This document shows, piece by piece, positions 28,110 to 37,423 of a DNA stretch of 64,000 bases. The translations under genes were made by a program, and so were the position numbers. The notes below the pieces were generated by a model. The model had not been told where the DNA came from and did no database searches. It saw nothing but the letters and a program-made list of their open reading frames with translations. Within the stretch, counting starts at the first letter, position 1, and the number at the start of each line of letters is the position of its first letter. Source of the DNA: Clostridiaceae bacterium AM27-36LB. Its GTDB lineage: Bacteria > Bacillota > Clostridia > Lachnospirales > Lachnospiraceae. The stretch lies in contig QUJQ01000010.1 in assembly GCA_003480725.1 (NCBI GenBank), positions 21,910 through 85,909 of the forward strand, written 5' to 3'.

Positions 28110-28371
28110 ACTATTCCCTCCTGATACTTGAAATCATAGATAAATTATACTATCTTTTTTATAAAAATGATAGGTCTTTTGTGCAAAATGTTTGTGATTT
28201 TTATGGAAAATATGACAAGAAAAGGCAAAATATGACAGGGTTAAGAACCGGTTAAGAAGAAAAAAGCCTAAGTTAATGCATGGTTAAGATGCTGCCAGAG
28301 CCGTAGATTTGAAAAAGGGAATGTGCTATGCTCGTTGCAATCAAGAAAACAGACAGAAAAGAGGGAATGAC
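28110..28371. promoter_or_regulatory. AT-rich divergent region with GTTAA repeats
   Basis: About 260 nt without a gene between glgC (minus) and the small membrane ORF (plus). GTTAA occurs at 28240, 28251, 28272 and 28283. The spacings of 11, 21 and 11 nt are the periodicity of OmpR/PhoB-type response-regulator sites. The KdpE-like regulator encoded just downstream is the obvious candidate to bind here, which is inference. Confidence 0.5.
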
Positions 28372-28518
28372 ATGAATCAGATTGGCAGTATGTTTTTGGT
28401 AGGCACGATGGGAATATTGGGTGGGATCCCTACCCTATATATTCTGATCAGCCTGCCGGTGATCCTGGTGCAGAAGATCTTTGGAAAAATCAAATACGGG
28501 AAATCCCTGTATCAGTAG
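28372..28518 (+). CDS. Small single-span membrane protein
   Basis: A 48-residue protein, MNQIGSMFLVGTMGILGG onward, with a single hydrophobic helix (about residues 7-33) and a Lys-rich tail. AGAGGGAATG lies just upstream of ATG 28372, so I prefer this start over the longer one at 28309. It sits alone between the GTTAA repeats and a hairpin, directly before the two-component genes. A role as a small regulatory or KdpF-like peptide is a guess from position only. Confidence 0.5.
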   Translation: MNQIGSMFLVGTMGILGGIPTLYILISLPVILVQKIFGKIKYGKSLYQ

Positions 28519-28532
28519 AGAAAAAGTACGGG

Positions 28533-28561
28533 AAGGCTGCCTGAAGCGGGCAGCCTTTTTG
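28533..28561 (+). terminator. Terminator after the small membrane ORF
   Basis: AAGGCTGCC and GGGCAGCCTT around TGAAGC, followed by TTTT. Transcription of the kinase gene therefore needs read-through or its own start. Confidence 0.8.
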
Positions 28562-28643
28562 TGGTATGAGACGCCCTTGGCACATTGACACTTGATGCTG
28601 CCTGGGCTATGATAAAAACAGAAAATAAAAGGGACACATAATT

Positions 28644-29708
28644 ATGAAAGAGAAGCATACAAGAATCGGAAATATGGCGATCACAGCAGCGATCCTGGCG
28701 GCTACATCAGGCCTTTCCTATTTGCTCCATCGGGTATCGAATTCGGATTTTCATGTGCCCATGCTGTTCGTACTGGCGGTGCTGTTCATCTCTCTGCTGA
28801 CGGATGGCTATGTGTATGGCATCATTGCTTCCATGGCAGCGGTGATCGGCGTGAATTATATCTTTACCTATCCTTATTTTGCATTGAATTTTACAATTAC
28901 AGGATATCCCATGACATTTCTCACCATGCTGGCAGTATCTATCTGTGTCAGCGCATTGACTACCAGGATCAAGAAACAGGAGCAGATCCGGCTGGAAGTG
29001 GAGAAGGAAAAGACCAGAGCTAACCTGCTGAGGGCCATATCCCATGATATTCGTACACCGTTGACATCCATTGTGGGGTCTGCATCAGGAATACTGGAGA
29101 ATCAGAAGGTTCTGACACAGGAACGGGAGATGGAGCTGGTGCAGGATATTAAAGATGAAGCACAGTGGCTGATCCGAATCGTGGAAAACCTTCTGTCTGT
29201 AACCCGGATCAATGGGGAAAATGCCAGGATCAATACGGAGGACGAGGTGGTGGAGGAGATCATCAGCAGTGCAGTGATCAAGTTCAACAAACGTTTCCCG
29301 GAGGCATCGGTGGAAGTGAAGATGCCGGAAGAATTTCTTATGGTAGCCATGGATGGTGTCCTGATCGAACAGGTGCTGGTAAATCTTCTGGAAAATGCAG
29401 TGCTCCATGGAAAGACATACACAAAGATCTGGATCATAGTGACACACACGCCGGGCCGGGTGGAGATCGCTGTGGAGGACGATGGACAGGGAATCAAGGA
29501 GTCAGTGCTGCCGGTCATGTTTGAAGGAAAGATCTCGTCAGACGAGGAAGAGTCGGATTCAAAGCGGAATATGGGAATCGGCCTGTCTGTCTGCCACAGT
29601 ATTGTAAAAGCACACAAAGGCGGTATGCATGCAGAAAACCGGGCAGAAGGCGGAGCAAGAATCTCTTTCTGGCTGCCCATGAATGAGGAGGACACGGATG
29701 GATATTAA
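28644..29708 (+). CDS. Sensor histidine kinase, KdpD C-terminal type (DUF4118)
   Basis: A 354-residue kinase. Four closely spaced helices at about residues 8-100 form a DUF4118 domain as in KdpD. The kinase core has His134 in AISHDIRTPLTS, the N box NLLENAVLHG, and G boxes VEDDGQGI and GIGLSVCHSI. It lacks the large N-terminal KdpD sensor and Usp domains, so the protein is a shortened form. No kdpABC genes are in the window. Its last 11 nt overlap the response regulator start. Confidence 0.85.
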   Translation: MKEKHTRIGNMAITAAILAATSGLSYLLHRVSNSDFHVPMLFVLAVLFISLLTDGYVYGIIASMAAVIGVNYIFTYPYFALNFTITGYPMTFLTMLAVSICVSALTTRIKKQEQIRLEVEKEKTRANLLRAISHDIRTPLTSIVGSASGILENQKVLTQEREMELVQDIKDEAQWLIRIVENLLSVTRINGENARINTEDEVVEEIISSAVIKFNKRFPEASVEVKMPEEFLMVAMDGVLIEQVLVNLLENAVLHGKTYTKIWIIVTHTPGRVEIAVEDDGQGIKESVLPVMFEGKISSDEEESDSKRNMGIGLSVCHSIVKAHKGGMHAENRAEGGARISFWLPMNEEDTDGY

Positions 29709-30405
29709 GGACAGAGTGCTGGTGATCGAAGATGATAAAAGTATCCGGAATTTTTTCAGAACAGTTCTGGAGGCAAATAATTATGATGTTCTGATCGCTA
29801 CGACAGGCGCGGAAGGCTACAGCATGGTCACTTCCCAGTGCCCTGATGTGGTGATCCTGGATCTGGGACTTCCTGATATGGATGGAATGACGATCCTGAA
29901 AAATGTACGGCAGTGGTCATCCATGCCGGTTCTGGTGGTCTCCGCCAGAACTCACGAGAAGGATAAGGTGGCAGCACTGGATGCAGGTGCAGATGATTAT
30001 ATTACGAAGCCCTTTGGCACTTCCGAGCTGCTGGCGCGGGTGCGGACAGCCATCCGCCATGCAAGGGCCACTGTTCTGACGGCAGAAGGCATGCAGACCG
30101 GGCAGTTCCGGGCAGGAGATCTGCTGATCGACTATGACAAGCACCGGGTCTATGTGGGAGACCGGGATGTGAATCTGACTCAGAATGAGTACAAGATCGT
30201 GAGCCTTCTTGGAAAATACGCAGGCAAGGTGCTGACCTATGATTTCATTATCAAAGAGATCTGGGGACCAAACATGCAGAATGACAATCGGATCCTGCGG
30301 GTTAACATGGCAAATATCCGGCGGAAGATGGAAAATAACCCGGCACAGCCTCAGTATATTTTTACAGAAGTAGGCGTAGGGTATCGGATCGTGGATGGGG
30401 ACTGA
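29698..30405 (+). CDS. OmpR-family response regulator, KdpE-like
   Basis: A 235-residue regulator. The receiver has the acidic pair in VLVIEDDKS, the phospho-acceptor Asp55 in VVILDLGLPD, Thr/Ser VVSAR and Lys in ITKPFGTSE. A winged-helix output domain follows (about residues 135-235, NEYKIVSLLGKYAGKVLTY). ATG 29698 lies within the kinase end and has a GAGGAGGAC upstream. Potassium or turgor control is assumed from KdpE similarity only. Confidence 0.85.
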   Translation: MDIKDRVLVIEDDKSIRNFFRTVLEANNYDVLIATTGAEGYSMVTSQCPDVVILDLGLPDMDGMTILKNVRQWSSMPVLVVSARTHEKDKVAALDAGADDYITKPFGTSELLARVRTAIRHARATVLTAEGMQTGQFRAGDLLIDYDKHRVYVGDRDVNLTQNEYKIVSLLGKYAGKVLTYDFIIKEIWGPNMQNDNRILRVNMANIRRKMENNPAQPQYIFTEVGVGYRIVDGD

Positions 30406-30499
30406 CTTGTCTGGATGGATGTAAGCTGATATACTGGTCGCAGACAAACTGTTTGGAGACAGTTGCGAATACGAAAAACACAAAGGAAATCTATATAGT

Positions 30500-31141
30500 A
30501 TGGAAGAAAATGAAAAAAAAGAACTGGCCCTTCAGATCATCGACCGATTGAAGAAAGCGTATCCAGATGCGGACTGTACACTGGATTATGACGATGCGTG
30601 GAAGCTGCTGGTAAGTGTGCGGCTGGCAGCCCAGTGCACGGATGCCAGAGTGAACGTGGTGGTGGAAGGACTTTATAAGAAATATCCGGATGTGAGATCC
30701 CTGGCAGAAGCAGATGTAAATGATATTGAAGAAATTGTGAGGCCTTGTGGACTGGGCAAAAGTAAGGCCAGAGATATCAGTGCCTGCATGAAGATCCTGT
30801 GGGAAAAATACGGCGGAAAAGTACCGGAGGATTTTGATGCACTGCTGGCATTGCCGGGCGTGGGCAGAAAGAGTGCCAACCTGATCATGGGTGACGTCTT
30901 TCATAAGCCTGCTATTGTGACGGACACTCACTGTATCCGTCTGGTAAACCGCATGGGACTGGTGGACGGCATCAAGGATCCGAAGAAGGTGGAGATGGCA
31001 TTGTGGAAGCTGATCCCGCCGGAGGAAGGCAGCGATTTCTGCCACCGGCTGGTCTATCATGGCAGGGAGATCTGCACTGCCAGAACAAAGCCTTACTGCG
31101 ATAAGTGTTGTTTGAACGACATCTGTGCACAGAGAATCTGA
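30500..31141 (+). CDS. nth: Endonuclease III
   Basis: A 213-residue base-excision repair glycosylase/AP lyase. The HhH motif LPGVGRKSANLIMG carries the catalytic Lys, and TDTHCIRLVNRMG carries the catalytic Asp. The C-terminal [4Fe-4S] cluster is Cys-x7-Cys-x2-Cys-x5-Cys (ICTARTKPYCDKCCLNDIC), one residue longer in the first gap than the E. coli C-x6-C. All four Cys are present. It is a single gene after the two-component system. Confidence 0.92.
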   Translation: MEENEKKELALQIIDRLKKAYPDADCTLDYDDAWKLLVSVRLAAQCTDARVNVVVEGLYKKYPDVRSLAEADVNDIEEIVRPCGLGKSKARDISACMKILWEKYGGKVPEDFDALLALPGVGRKSANLIMGDVFHKPAIVTDTHCIRLVNRMGLVDGIKDPKKVEMALWKLIPPEEGSDFCHRLVYHGREICTARTKPYCDKCCLNDICAQRI

Positions 31142-31223
31142 GATTTTGTGCAGAACACCACTTGATTTTTTGAATATTTTGCGTCAAGATAGATAAAAAA
31201 TTAGTTTGAGAGGCAAAATATTT

Positions 31224-32432
31224 ATGTTTGTATTAAGAAGAATCTACTGTCGAAGCTTTCAGATGGTATTTAAGATGGCACTGCCGTTCCTGCCTTACCG
31301 GAATCCGAAGATCATTCCGTCTGTGGCAGGTATCCCGGAGGTATGCGGCAAAAAGAAGATCACGAAAGTGATGATCGTGACGGATGAGGGAATCCGCAGA
31401 CTGGGGCTTACTTCATTTCTGGAGAAGACCCTGACGGAAAACAATATTTCTTATTGTATCTATGACAGAACTGTGGCCAATCCCACTATCTGGAATGTGG
31501 AGGAGGCCAGAGAGCTGTATCTGACAGAAGGAGCCCAGGCAATCATTGCATTTGGCGGCGGATCCTCCATGGATTGTGCCAAGGCTGCAGGTGCCAGGAT
31601 CGTAAAGCCTCACCAGAGCATTCAGCAGATGAAAGGTCTGCTCAAAGTACATAAGAGGCTTCCACTTCTGATCGCAATTCCAACTACAGCAGGAACTGGA
31701 AGTGAGACCACACTGGCTGCGGTCATCACTGACAGTGAACAACATTATAAATATCCGATCAATGATTTTGTACTGATCCCGCGCTATGCGGTGCTCGACT
31801 ATCATGAGACAGTAGGACTTCCGGCTAATATTACAGCTACTACCGGTATGGATGCACTGACTCATGCAGTAGAGGCATATATTGGAGGCTCCACTACAAA
31901 AGAGACCAGAGCTATGGCAGAGGAAGCAGTATGTCTGATCCATGAGCATCTGAAAAATGCTTATGACAATGGACACAATAAGGAAGCCAGAAAAGGAATG
32001 CTCAGGGCTGCTTACTGTGCGGGGGTTGCATTTACCAAATCCTATGTGGGTTATATTCATGCGGTGGCACATTCTCTGGGCGGACAGTACGGGACTCCCC
32101 ATGGTCTTGCCAATGCGGTGATCCTGCCTATCGTTCTTCGGATCTATGGTCCGGACTGCGAGAAAAAGCTGGGAACGCTTGCCAGAAATACGGGTGTGGC
32201 GAAGCCGGAGATGGATGATGCAAAAGCTACGCAGTGTTTTATCGACTGGATCCAGAAGATGAACGACTCCATGGGAATTCCCAGATATTTTCCTGAGATC
32301 TGTAAGAAGGATATTCCGATTATGGCGAAGCATGCGGACAAGGAGGCTAATCCGCTGTATCCGGTGCCGGTGCTGATGGATCGGAAGGAACTGGAGAAGA
32401 TTTATCTGGCAGTGAGGGGGAAAACATGGTAA
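31224..32432 (+). CDS. Iron-containing alcohol dehydrogenase
   Basis: A 402-residue type III alcohol dehydrogenase. AIIAFGGGSSMDCAKAAGA is the NAD(P) loop. The metal ligands lie in TGMDALTHAVEAYIG and in HAVAHSLGGQYGTPHGLANAV. ATG 31224 has GAGAGG upstream, and an N-terminal extension of about 20 basic residues precedes the usual start. The gene overlaps the next (aldehyde dehydrogenase) by 7 nt. The pair would interconvert alcohol, aldehyde and acid, with unknown substrate. Confidence 0.85.
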   Translation: MFVLRRIYCRSFQMVFKMALPFLPYRNPKIIPSVAGIPEVCGKKKITKVMIVTDEGIRRLGLTSFLEKTLTENNISYCIYDRTVANPTIWNVEEARELYLTEGAQAIIAFGGGSSMDCAKAAGARIVKPHQSIQQMKGLLKVHKRLPLLIAIPTTAGTGSETTLAAVITDSEQHYKYPINDFVLIPRYAVLDYHETVGLPANITATTGMDALTHAVEAYIGGSTTKETRAMAEEAVCLIHEHLKNAYDNGHNKEARKGMLRAAYCAGVAFTKSYVGYIHAVAHSLGGQYGTPHGLANAVILPIVLRIYGPDCEKKLGTLARNTGVAKPEMDDAKATQCFIDWIQKMNDSMGIPRYFPEICKKDIPIMAKHADKEANPLYPVPVLMDRKELEKIYLAVRGKTW

Positions 32433-33841
32433 AAGATGTGGAAATGAGAGATGGATCCGCAGGCAGCTGTGGAAAAAGTAAAGAAATAGTGGAAGCCCAG
32501 CGTACCTATTATATGGAAGGAAAGACTCGTGCCCTGTCGGCGCGGATCGACGCGCTCAATCGTCTGGAGCAGTCCATTTTAACATATGAGCAGGAGCTTT
32601 ATCAAGCATTACGATCCGATCTTGGAAAATCAAGAGCAGAATCCTATATGTGTGAAGTGGGGCTGACTTTATCAGAGCTTCGGTATGTGAGACGTCATGT
32701 GAAGAGCTGGAGCAGGAACAGACGGGTGCACACCCCGCTGGCACAGTTCCATGCAGCAAGCTTTACGGTGCAGGAGCCATATGGGGTGGTGCTCATTATG
32801 TCTCCGTGGAATTACCCGATGCTCCTGACGCTGGAGCCATTGATCGGAGCACTGGCAGCGGGCAACTGCTGTGTGCTGAAGCCGTCTGCCTATTCACCGG
32901 CGACTTCAGCTGTGATGGCGAAACTGATCCGGGAAGCATTTCCTTCAGACTATGTGACTGTGATAGAAGGCGGCAGGAAAGAAAATGAAGATCTTCTGAA
33001 TCAGAAATTTGACTATATTTTTTTCACCGGTGGTGTGAATGTGGGAAAACTGGTCATGGAGAAGGCAAGTACTCACCTGACTCCGGTGACGCTGGAGCTG
33101 GGAGGCAAGAGTCCCTGCATCGTGGATCATACCGCGAACATTCCGCTGACTGCCAGACGGCTGGTATTTGGAAAATATTTGAACTGTGGACAGACCTGTG
33201 TGGCACCGGACTATGTGCTGGTGGAAAAGGCGGTGAAAGAGAAGCTTCTGACCTGTATCAAGGAAGAGATCAGAAGGATGTTTGGCGAGCATCCCTTAGA
33301 AAACCCGGATTATGGAAAGATGATCAATCAGAAGCATTTTGACCGAGTTCGTGGACTCATTGATCCAATGAAACTGGTGGTAGGTGGTCAGGCCCAGGAG
33401 GAGACACTCCGCATTGCACCGACCGTGCTTGCTGATGTGACAGCGGAGGATCCGGTTATGCAGGAAGAGATCTTTGGCCCGGTTTTACCGGTCATACCGG
33501 TAAAGGATATAGAGGAAGCCATTCGGTTTGTGCAGGAACGACCGAAACCTCTGGCACTCTATGTATTTACAGAAGGCAAGCGGACCGAACAGCGGATACT
33601 GACGGAGACCTCTTATGGAGGCGGCTGCATCAATGATACCATTATTCATCTGGCAACTTCCGAGATGGGCTTTGGCGGCGTTGGCAACAGCGGTATGGGT
33701 TCTTATCATGGAAAGAAAAGCTTTGATCTGTTCAGCCATGAGAAGAGCATTGTGAAGAAATCCACCTGGATGGATCTGCCCATGCGGTATCAGCCATATA
33801 CCGGCTGGAAAGAGAAACTGGTGCGGATGTTTGTACGTTAA
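32426..33841 (+). CDS. Aldehyde dehydrogenase family protein
   Basis: A 471-residue NAD(P)-dependent dehydrogenase. Class motifs are present: MSPWNYPMLLTLEPLIGAL, the FTGG cofactor loop, the general-base Glu in LELGGKSPC and the nucleophile Cys in NCGQTCVAPDYV. The length and the C-terminal hydrophobic/basic tail (MRYQPYTGWKEKLVRMF) resemble the ALDH3-type fatty-aldehyde group. It is translationally coupled to the alcohol dehydrogenase upstream. Aldehyde detoxification or fermentation is likely; the substrate is inference. Confidence 0.85.
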   Translation: MVKDVEMRDGSAGSCGKSKEIVEAQRTYYMEGKTRALSARIDALNRLEQSILTYEQELYQALRSDLGKSRAESYMCEVGLTLSELRYVRRHVKSWSRNRRVHTPLAQFHAASFTVQEPYGVVLIMSPWNYPMLLTLEPLIGALAAGNCCVLKPSAYSPATSAVMAKLIREAFPSDYVTVIEGGRKENEDLLNQKFDYIFFTGGVNVGKLVMEKASTHLTPVTLELGGKSPCIVDHTANIPLTARRLVFGKYLNCGQTCVAPDYVLVEKAVKEKLLTCIKEEIRRMFGEHPLENPDYGKMINQKHFDRVRGLIDPMKLVVGGQAQEETLRIAPTVLADVTAEDPVMQEEIFGPVLPVIPVKDIEEAIRFVQERPKPLALYVFTEGKRTEQRILTETSYGGGCINDTIIHLATSEMGFGGVGNSGMGSYHGKKSFDLFSHEKSIVKKSTWMDLPMRYQPYTGWKEKLVRMFVR

Positions 33842-33843
33842 GA

Positions 33844-33886
33844 AAGAGCCATGTACATGTTTCAAAATATGTGCATGGCTCTTAAT
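33844..33886 (+). terminator. Terminator after the dehydrogenase pair
   Basis: AAGAGCCATGTACAT pairs with ATGTGCATGGCTCTT over about 14 bp. The T run is weak. Confidence 0.6.
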
Positions 33887-33952
33887 CACATCTTGACGTT
33901 TCCTGGGATTTGTTGCAGTATAAGAGGGAACAAATGAGATGAGGAGAAATAA

Positions 33953-34744
33953 ATGCTGAATCAATTTTCAAGAACCGAGTTACTGCTTGGAAAAGATAAT
34001 ATGGAGAGACTGGCGAATGCCAGAGTTGCTGTGTTCGGTGTCGGCGGTGTCGGCGGATATACGGTGGAGGCTCTTGCCAGAAGCGGTGTGGGCACTCTTG
34101 ATCTGATCGATGATGACAAAGTATGTCTGACCAACATTAACCGTCAGATTCTCGCAACCCGCAGTACCGTTGGAAAATACAAGGTGGATGTGGCCAGAGA
34201 CCGGATCCTGGACATCAATCCCCATGCGGTGGTCAACACCTATAAGACCTTTTATATGCCTGATAATGCAGAGCAGTTTGATTTTACCCAGTATGATTAT
34301 GTGGTGGATGCCATTGATACAGTGACTGGAAAGATCGAGCTTGTGGAGCAGGCGAAGCGGGCAGGAACGCCCATCATCAGTTCCATGGGAGCAGGCAATA
34401 AGATGGATCCGTCTGCTTTTGAAGTGGCAGATATCTACAAGACCAGCGTGTGTCCGCTGGCGAAGGTCATGCGCCGGGAGCTGAAGAAGCGCGGTATCAG
34501 AAAGTTAAAAGTTGTATATTCCAAAGAGCAGCCGCTGGAGCCCATTGATGATATGGCTATCAGCTGCCGCGAGCACTGCATCTGCCCGCCGGGAGCAGTC
34601 CGTAAATGCACGGAGCGCCGGGCAATTCCGGGCAGCAATGCATTCGTGCCGTCCGTGGTGGGACTGATCATTGCCGGAGAAGTGGTGAAGGATCTGACCA
34701 ATGCAGACACCCGGGCAAAGGTGAAAACGGGAGGAAAAGCATGA
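33953..34744 (+). CDS. tcdA: tRNA threonylcarbamoyladenosine dehydratase TcdA (CsdL)
   Basis: A 263-residue ThiF/E1-like enzyme that cyclises t6A of tRNA to ct6A using ATP. The nucleotide-binding loop is AVFGVGGVGGYTVEALARSG, with DDDKVCLTNINRQI after it. The SSMGAGNKMDP and CICPPGAVRKCTERRAIPG stretches fit TcdA rather than ThiF or MoeB. Its TGA overlaps the next ATG as ATGA, so it is coupled to the rhodanese/PP-loop gene. The operon looks dedicated to tRNA modification. Confidence 0.88.
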   Translation: MLNQFSRTELLLGKDNMERLANARVAVFGVGGVGGYTVEALARSGVGTLDLIDDDKVCLTNINRQILATRSTVGKYKVDVARDRILDINPHAVVNTYKTFYMPDNAEQFDFTQYDYVVDAIDTVTGKIELVEQAKRAGTPIISSMGAGNKMDPSAFEVADIYKTSVCPLAKVMRRELKKRGIRKLKVVYSKEQPLEPIDDMAISCREHCICPPGAVRKCTERRAIPGSNAFVPSVVGLIIAGEVVKDLTNADTRAKVKTGGKA

Positions 34745-35946
34745 AGACCATTACCATAGAAGAACTGGAACAACTGACTCCCGGGTCTGTGACCATCGTA
34801 GATGTGCGCCCGGCAGATACGTATCAGAGAGGAACCTTCGAGGGAGCCATCAATGTTCCCATGAAGGAATTTGTTGACCGCTACGAAGAGATCCCGAAGG
34901 ATAAGCCTGTGTGGGTTCTGTGTCACACAGGTGAGCGGAGCCTTGATTATGTGGAACTGCTCTGTTCCCATGGATATGATGCGGGAAATATTACCGGAGG
35001 TTACCGCGCATATCTGCGTCTGCAGCTGGAGCGCTTCATGAAAGAAGAGGACGCAAGAAAAGAAAAGACCAAGGAGATCGAGCGAAGCTTGATTAAAAAA
35101 TTCCGGAAATCCATCTGGAGAAGTTTTACGCGTGCGATCCAGAAATATGATCTGATCCAGGAGGGGGACAAGATCGCAGTCTGCATCTCCGGCGGAAAGG
35201 ATTCCATGCTCATGGCGAAGCTCATGCAGGAGCTGCAGCGACATGGAAAATTCCCGTTTGAGCTTGTATTTCTGGTGATGAATCCAGGTTACAATGAGGA
35301 CAACTGGAAGATCATTCAGGATAATGCAAAGCTTTTGGATATTCCGCTGACCGTCTTTGAGAGCGATATTTTCAATATTGTGGCAGAAGTGGATCGCAAT
35401 CCCTGTTATCTGTGTGCCCGCATGAGAAGAGGCTATCTCTATTCCCATGCCAAGGAGCTGGGATGCAACAAGATCGCGCTGGGACATCATTTTGATGATG
35501 TGATCGAGACGATCCTCATGGGGATGCTTTATAGCGGAAAAGTAGAGACCATGATGCCGAAGCTTCACAGCAAGAATTTTGAAGGGATGGAATTGATTCG
35601 CCCACTTTATATGGTAAAAGAAGCAGATATTGAGGCCTGGAGAGACTACCATCAGCTGCATTTTATCCAGTGTGCGTGCCGCTTTACAGAGAACTGTGCT
35701 ACCTGCGGTGGTGAAAAAGGTTCCAAGCGTGATGAGATGACGGAGCTGATCAAGCATTTCCGTCAGGTCAGCGATGTGATCGAGTATAACATTTTTAACA
35801 GTGTACACAACATCAATCTTCGGACGGTGATCGGATATCATAAGGATGATCAGGAGTACAATTTCCTGGATGATTATGATGAGTGGGGACGTAAGGACGC
35901 AGATGGAGAAGATCGTAAAGGATTTTTTGGAAAATCAGAATCTTAA
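34741..35946 (+). CDS. Rhodanese-like plus TtcA-type PP-loop fusion protein
   Basis: A 401-residue two-domain protein. Residues about 1-100 form a rhodanese domain with the sulfur-carrying Cys in WVLCHTGERS. Residues about 130-370 form an ATP-PPase with the PP-loop ISGGKDSM and the Cys pair CYLCARMRRG plus CACRFTENCATCGG, as in TtcA-type tRNA thiolases, which bind an iron-sulfur cluster. The fusion would let the rhodanese part feed sulfur directly to a tRNA base. The exact base is not proven. The start is fixed by the ATGA overlap; the reading frame is open further upstream but inside tcdA. Confidence 0.8.
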   Translation: MKTITIEELEQLTPGSVTIVDVRPADTYQRGTFEGAINVPMKEFVDRYEEIPKDKPVWVLCHTGERSLDYVELLCSHGYDAGNITGGYRAYLRLQLERFMKEEDARKEKTKEIERSLIKKFRKSIWRSFTRAIQKYDLIQEGDKIAVCISGGKDSMLMAKLMQELQRHGKFPFELVFLVMNPGYNEDNWKIIQDNAKLLDIPLTVFESDIFNIVAEVDRNPCYLCARMRRGYLYSHAKELGCNKIALGHHFDDVIETILMGMLYSGKVETMMPKLHSKNFEGMELIRPLYMVKEADIEAWRDYHQLHFIQCACRFTENCATCGGEKGSKRDEMTELIKHFRQVSDVIEYNIFNSVHNINLRTVIGYHKDDQEYNFLDDYDEWGRKDADGEDRKGFFGKSES

Positions 35947-36943
35947 AAAGGATGAGTTTGTGGAACTGATCCGCGCGTATAAGGAGCCGGAAGCAGTGGA
36001 AGCCTTAAAGACCCGGGCCGTGGAGCTTCGGAAGAAATACTATGGGGATCAGGTATTTACCAGAGGACTCATTGAATTTACCAATTACTGTAAAAATGAC
36101 TGCTATTATTGTGGAATCCGTAAGAGTAACCGAAATGCAGACCGTTACCGGCTGACGGAGGAAGAGATCCTGACCTGCTGTGAAAATGGCTATGAACTGG
36201 GATTTCGTACCTTTGTGCTGCAGGGTGGCGAGGATCCGTACTATACGGATGAACGGATGGAATCTATCATCCGCAAGATCAAGAAGGGCTGGCCGGACTG
36301 TGCATTGACCCTGTCTATCGGGGAGAAATCCTATGATAGTTACAAGCGGTTCAAAGAGGCAGGGGCGGACAGGTATCTGCTGCGCCATGAGACCGCAGAT
36401 GAGGTTCATTATGGCCAGCTTCATCCAGAAAATCAGAAGCTGTCCGAACGGATGGATTGTCTGTGGAATCTCAAAAAGCTGGGCTACCAGGTGGGAGCTG
36501 GCTTTATGGTAGGCAGTCCGGGGCAGACGGACGACTGCCTGGCAGAGGATCTGGTATTTCTACAAAAGCTTAAGCCTCAGATGGTCGGGATCGGACCTTT
36601 TATCCCACATCATGACACCAGGTTTGCGCAGGAACCGGCAGGCAGTGTGGAACTGACGCTGTATCTGTTGTCAGTGATCCGTATTATGCTGCCGAAGGTA
36701 TTGCTTCCGGCGACCACGGCGCTTGGCACCATGGATCCACGAGGAAGAGAAAAGGGATTGGAGCGGGGAGCCAATGTGGTGATGCCCAATCTGTCACCGG
36801 TGAAGAACCGGAAAGCGTATGAACTTTATGACAATAAGATCTGCACCGGCGAGGAAGCGGCGGAATGCAGAGGATGCCTGTCACGCAGAGTGGAGAGTGT
36901 GGGGTATCATCTGGTCAGTGACCGCGGCGATGCAGTGGAATGA
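35903..36943 (+). CDS. hydE: [FeFe]-hydrogenase maturation radical SAM protein HydE
   Basis: A 346-residue radical SAM enzyme. CKNDCYYCGIRKSN gives the CxxxCxxC cluster. TFVLQGGEDPYYTDE, LLRHETADEVHYGQLHP and FMVGSPGQTDDCLAEDL are diagnostic for HydE. It helps build the dithiolate bridge of the H-cluster. Its start lies inside the end of the PP-loop gene (ATG 35903 preceded by AAGGACGC). hydF and hydG are not in the window. It implies that the organism has an [FeFe]-hydrogenase and ferments with H2 production. Confidence 0.88.
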   Translation: MEKIVKDFLENQNLKKDEFVELIRAYKEPEAVEALKTRAVELRKKYYGDQVFTRGLIEFTNYCKNDCYYCGIRKSNRNADRYRLTEEEILTCCENGYELGFRTFVLQGGEDPYYTDERMESIIRKIKKGWPDCALTLSIGEKSYDSYKRFKEAGADRYLLRHETADEVHYGQLHPENQKLSERMDCLWNLKKLGYQVGAGFMVGSPGQTDDCLAEDLVFLQKLKPQMVGIGPFIPHHDTRFAQEPAGSVELTLYLLSVIRIMLPKVLLPATTALGTMDPRGREKGLERGANVVMPNLSPVKNRKAYELYDNKICTGEEAAECRGCLSRRVESVGYHLVSDRGDAVE

Positions 36944-37019
36944 GTGCTGCAGGTCAGCGCATGGCGGAGGACCGGGCACTGCAGGAGCAGTGAACTGCAC
37001 ATGGAAAAGGAGAAGAAAT

Positions 37020-37298
37020 ATGAAATTCACATATCCGGCAATTATCAGAAAGCTGGACAACGGAACATGGAAAGCATGGCTTCCGGATCTGGCCTGCTGT
37101 GAAGCAGTGGGGGATACTCTGGATGATGCCATTGAAGAAGTTAATGCAGCAGTCTATGACTGGATCAGTTTGGAGCTGTCTGAGGACGAGGCGGACCTTC
37201 CGCCTGTATCCGACATGGATGACCTGGACACCATCGAGGGCGACGTGACCAGAAATATTTGTGTCAATATCCGGTTGTTTGATGGATGGGATGAGTAG
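37020..37298 (+). CDS. HicB-like antitoxin, without adjacent HicA
   Basis: A 92-residue protein with the HicB RNase-H-like fold: MKFTYPAIIRKLDNGTWKAWLPDL, then ACCEAVGDTLDDAIEEV. ATG 37020 has AAGGAGAAGAA upstream, so longer upstream frames are not used. No short HicA toxin gene lies on either side, so it is an orphan. The C-terminus lacks an evident DNA-binding domain. It may be a partner of a remote toxin or simply a regulator. Confidence 0.7.
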   Translation: MKFTYPAIIRKLDNGTWKAWLPDLACCEAVGDTLDDAIEEVNAAVYDWISLELSEDEADLPPVSDMDDLDTIEGDVTRNICVNIRLFDGWDE

Positions 37299-37423
37299 AA
37301 GTTGTTATATTTGCACAAAAAAATTACGGAAATTGGTAAAAAGCGTCAATATCCGTAAAGAAAATGTCAAAATCCGTTATGGCTTGTAACCCTGATCTGT
37401 GAGATAATAAGAACACAGAAAAC

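Noticed and set aside
34606..34740. Upstream extension of the rhodanese/PP-loop frame
   Set aside because: Lies within tcdA; the ATGA overlap and the rhodanese start fix the true start at 34741.
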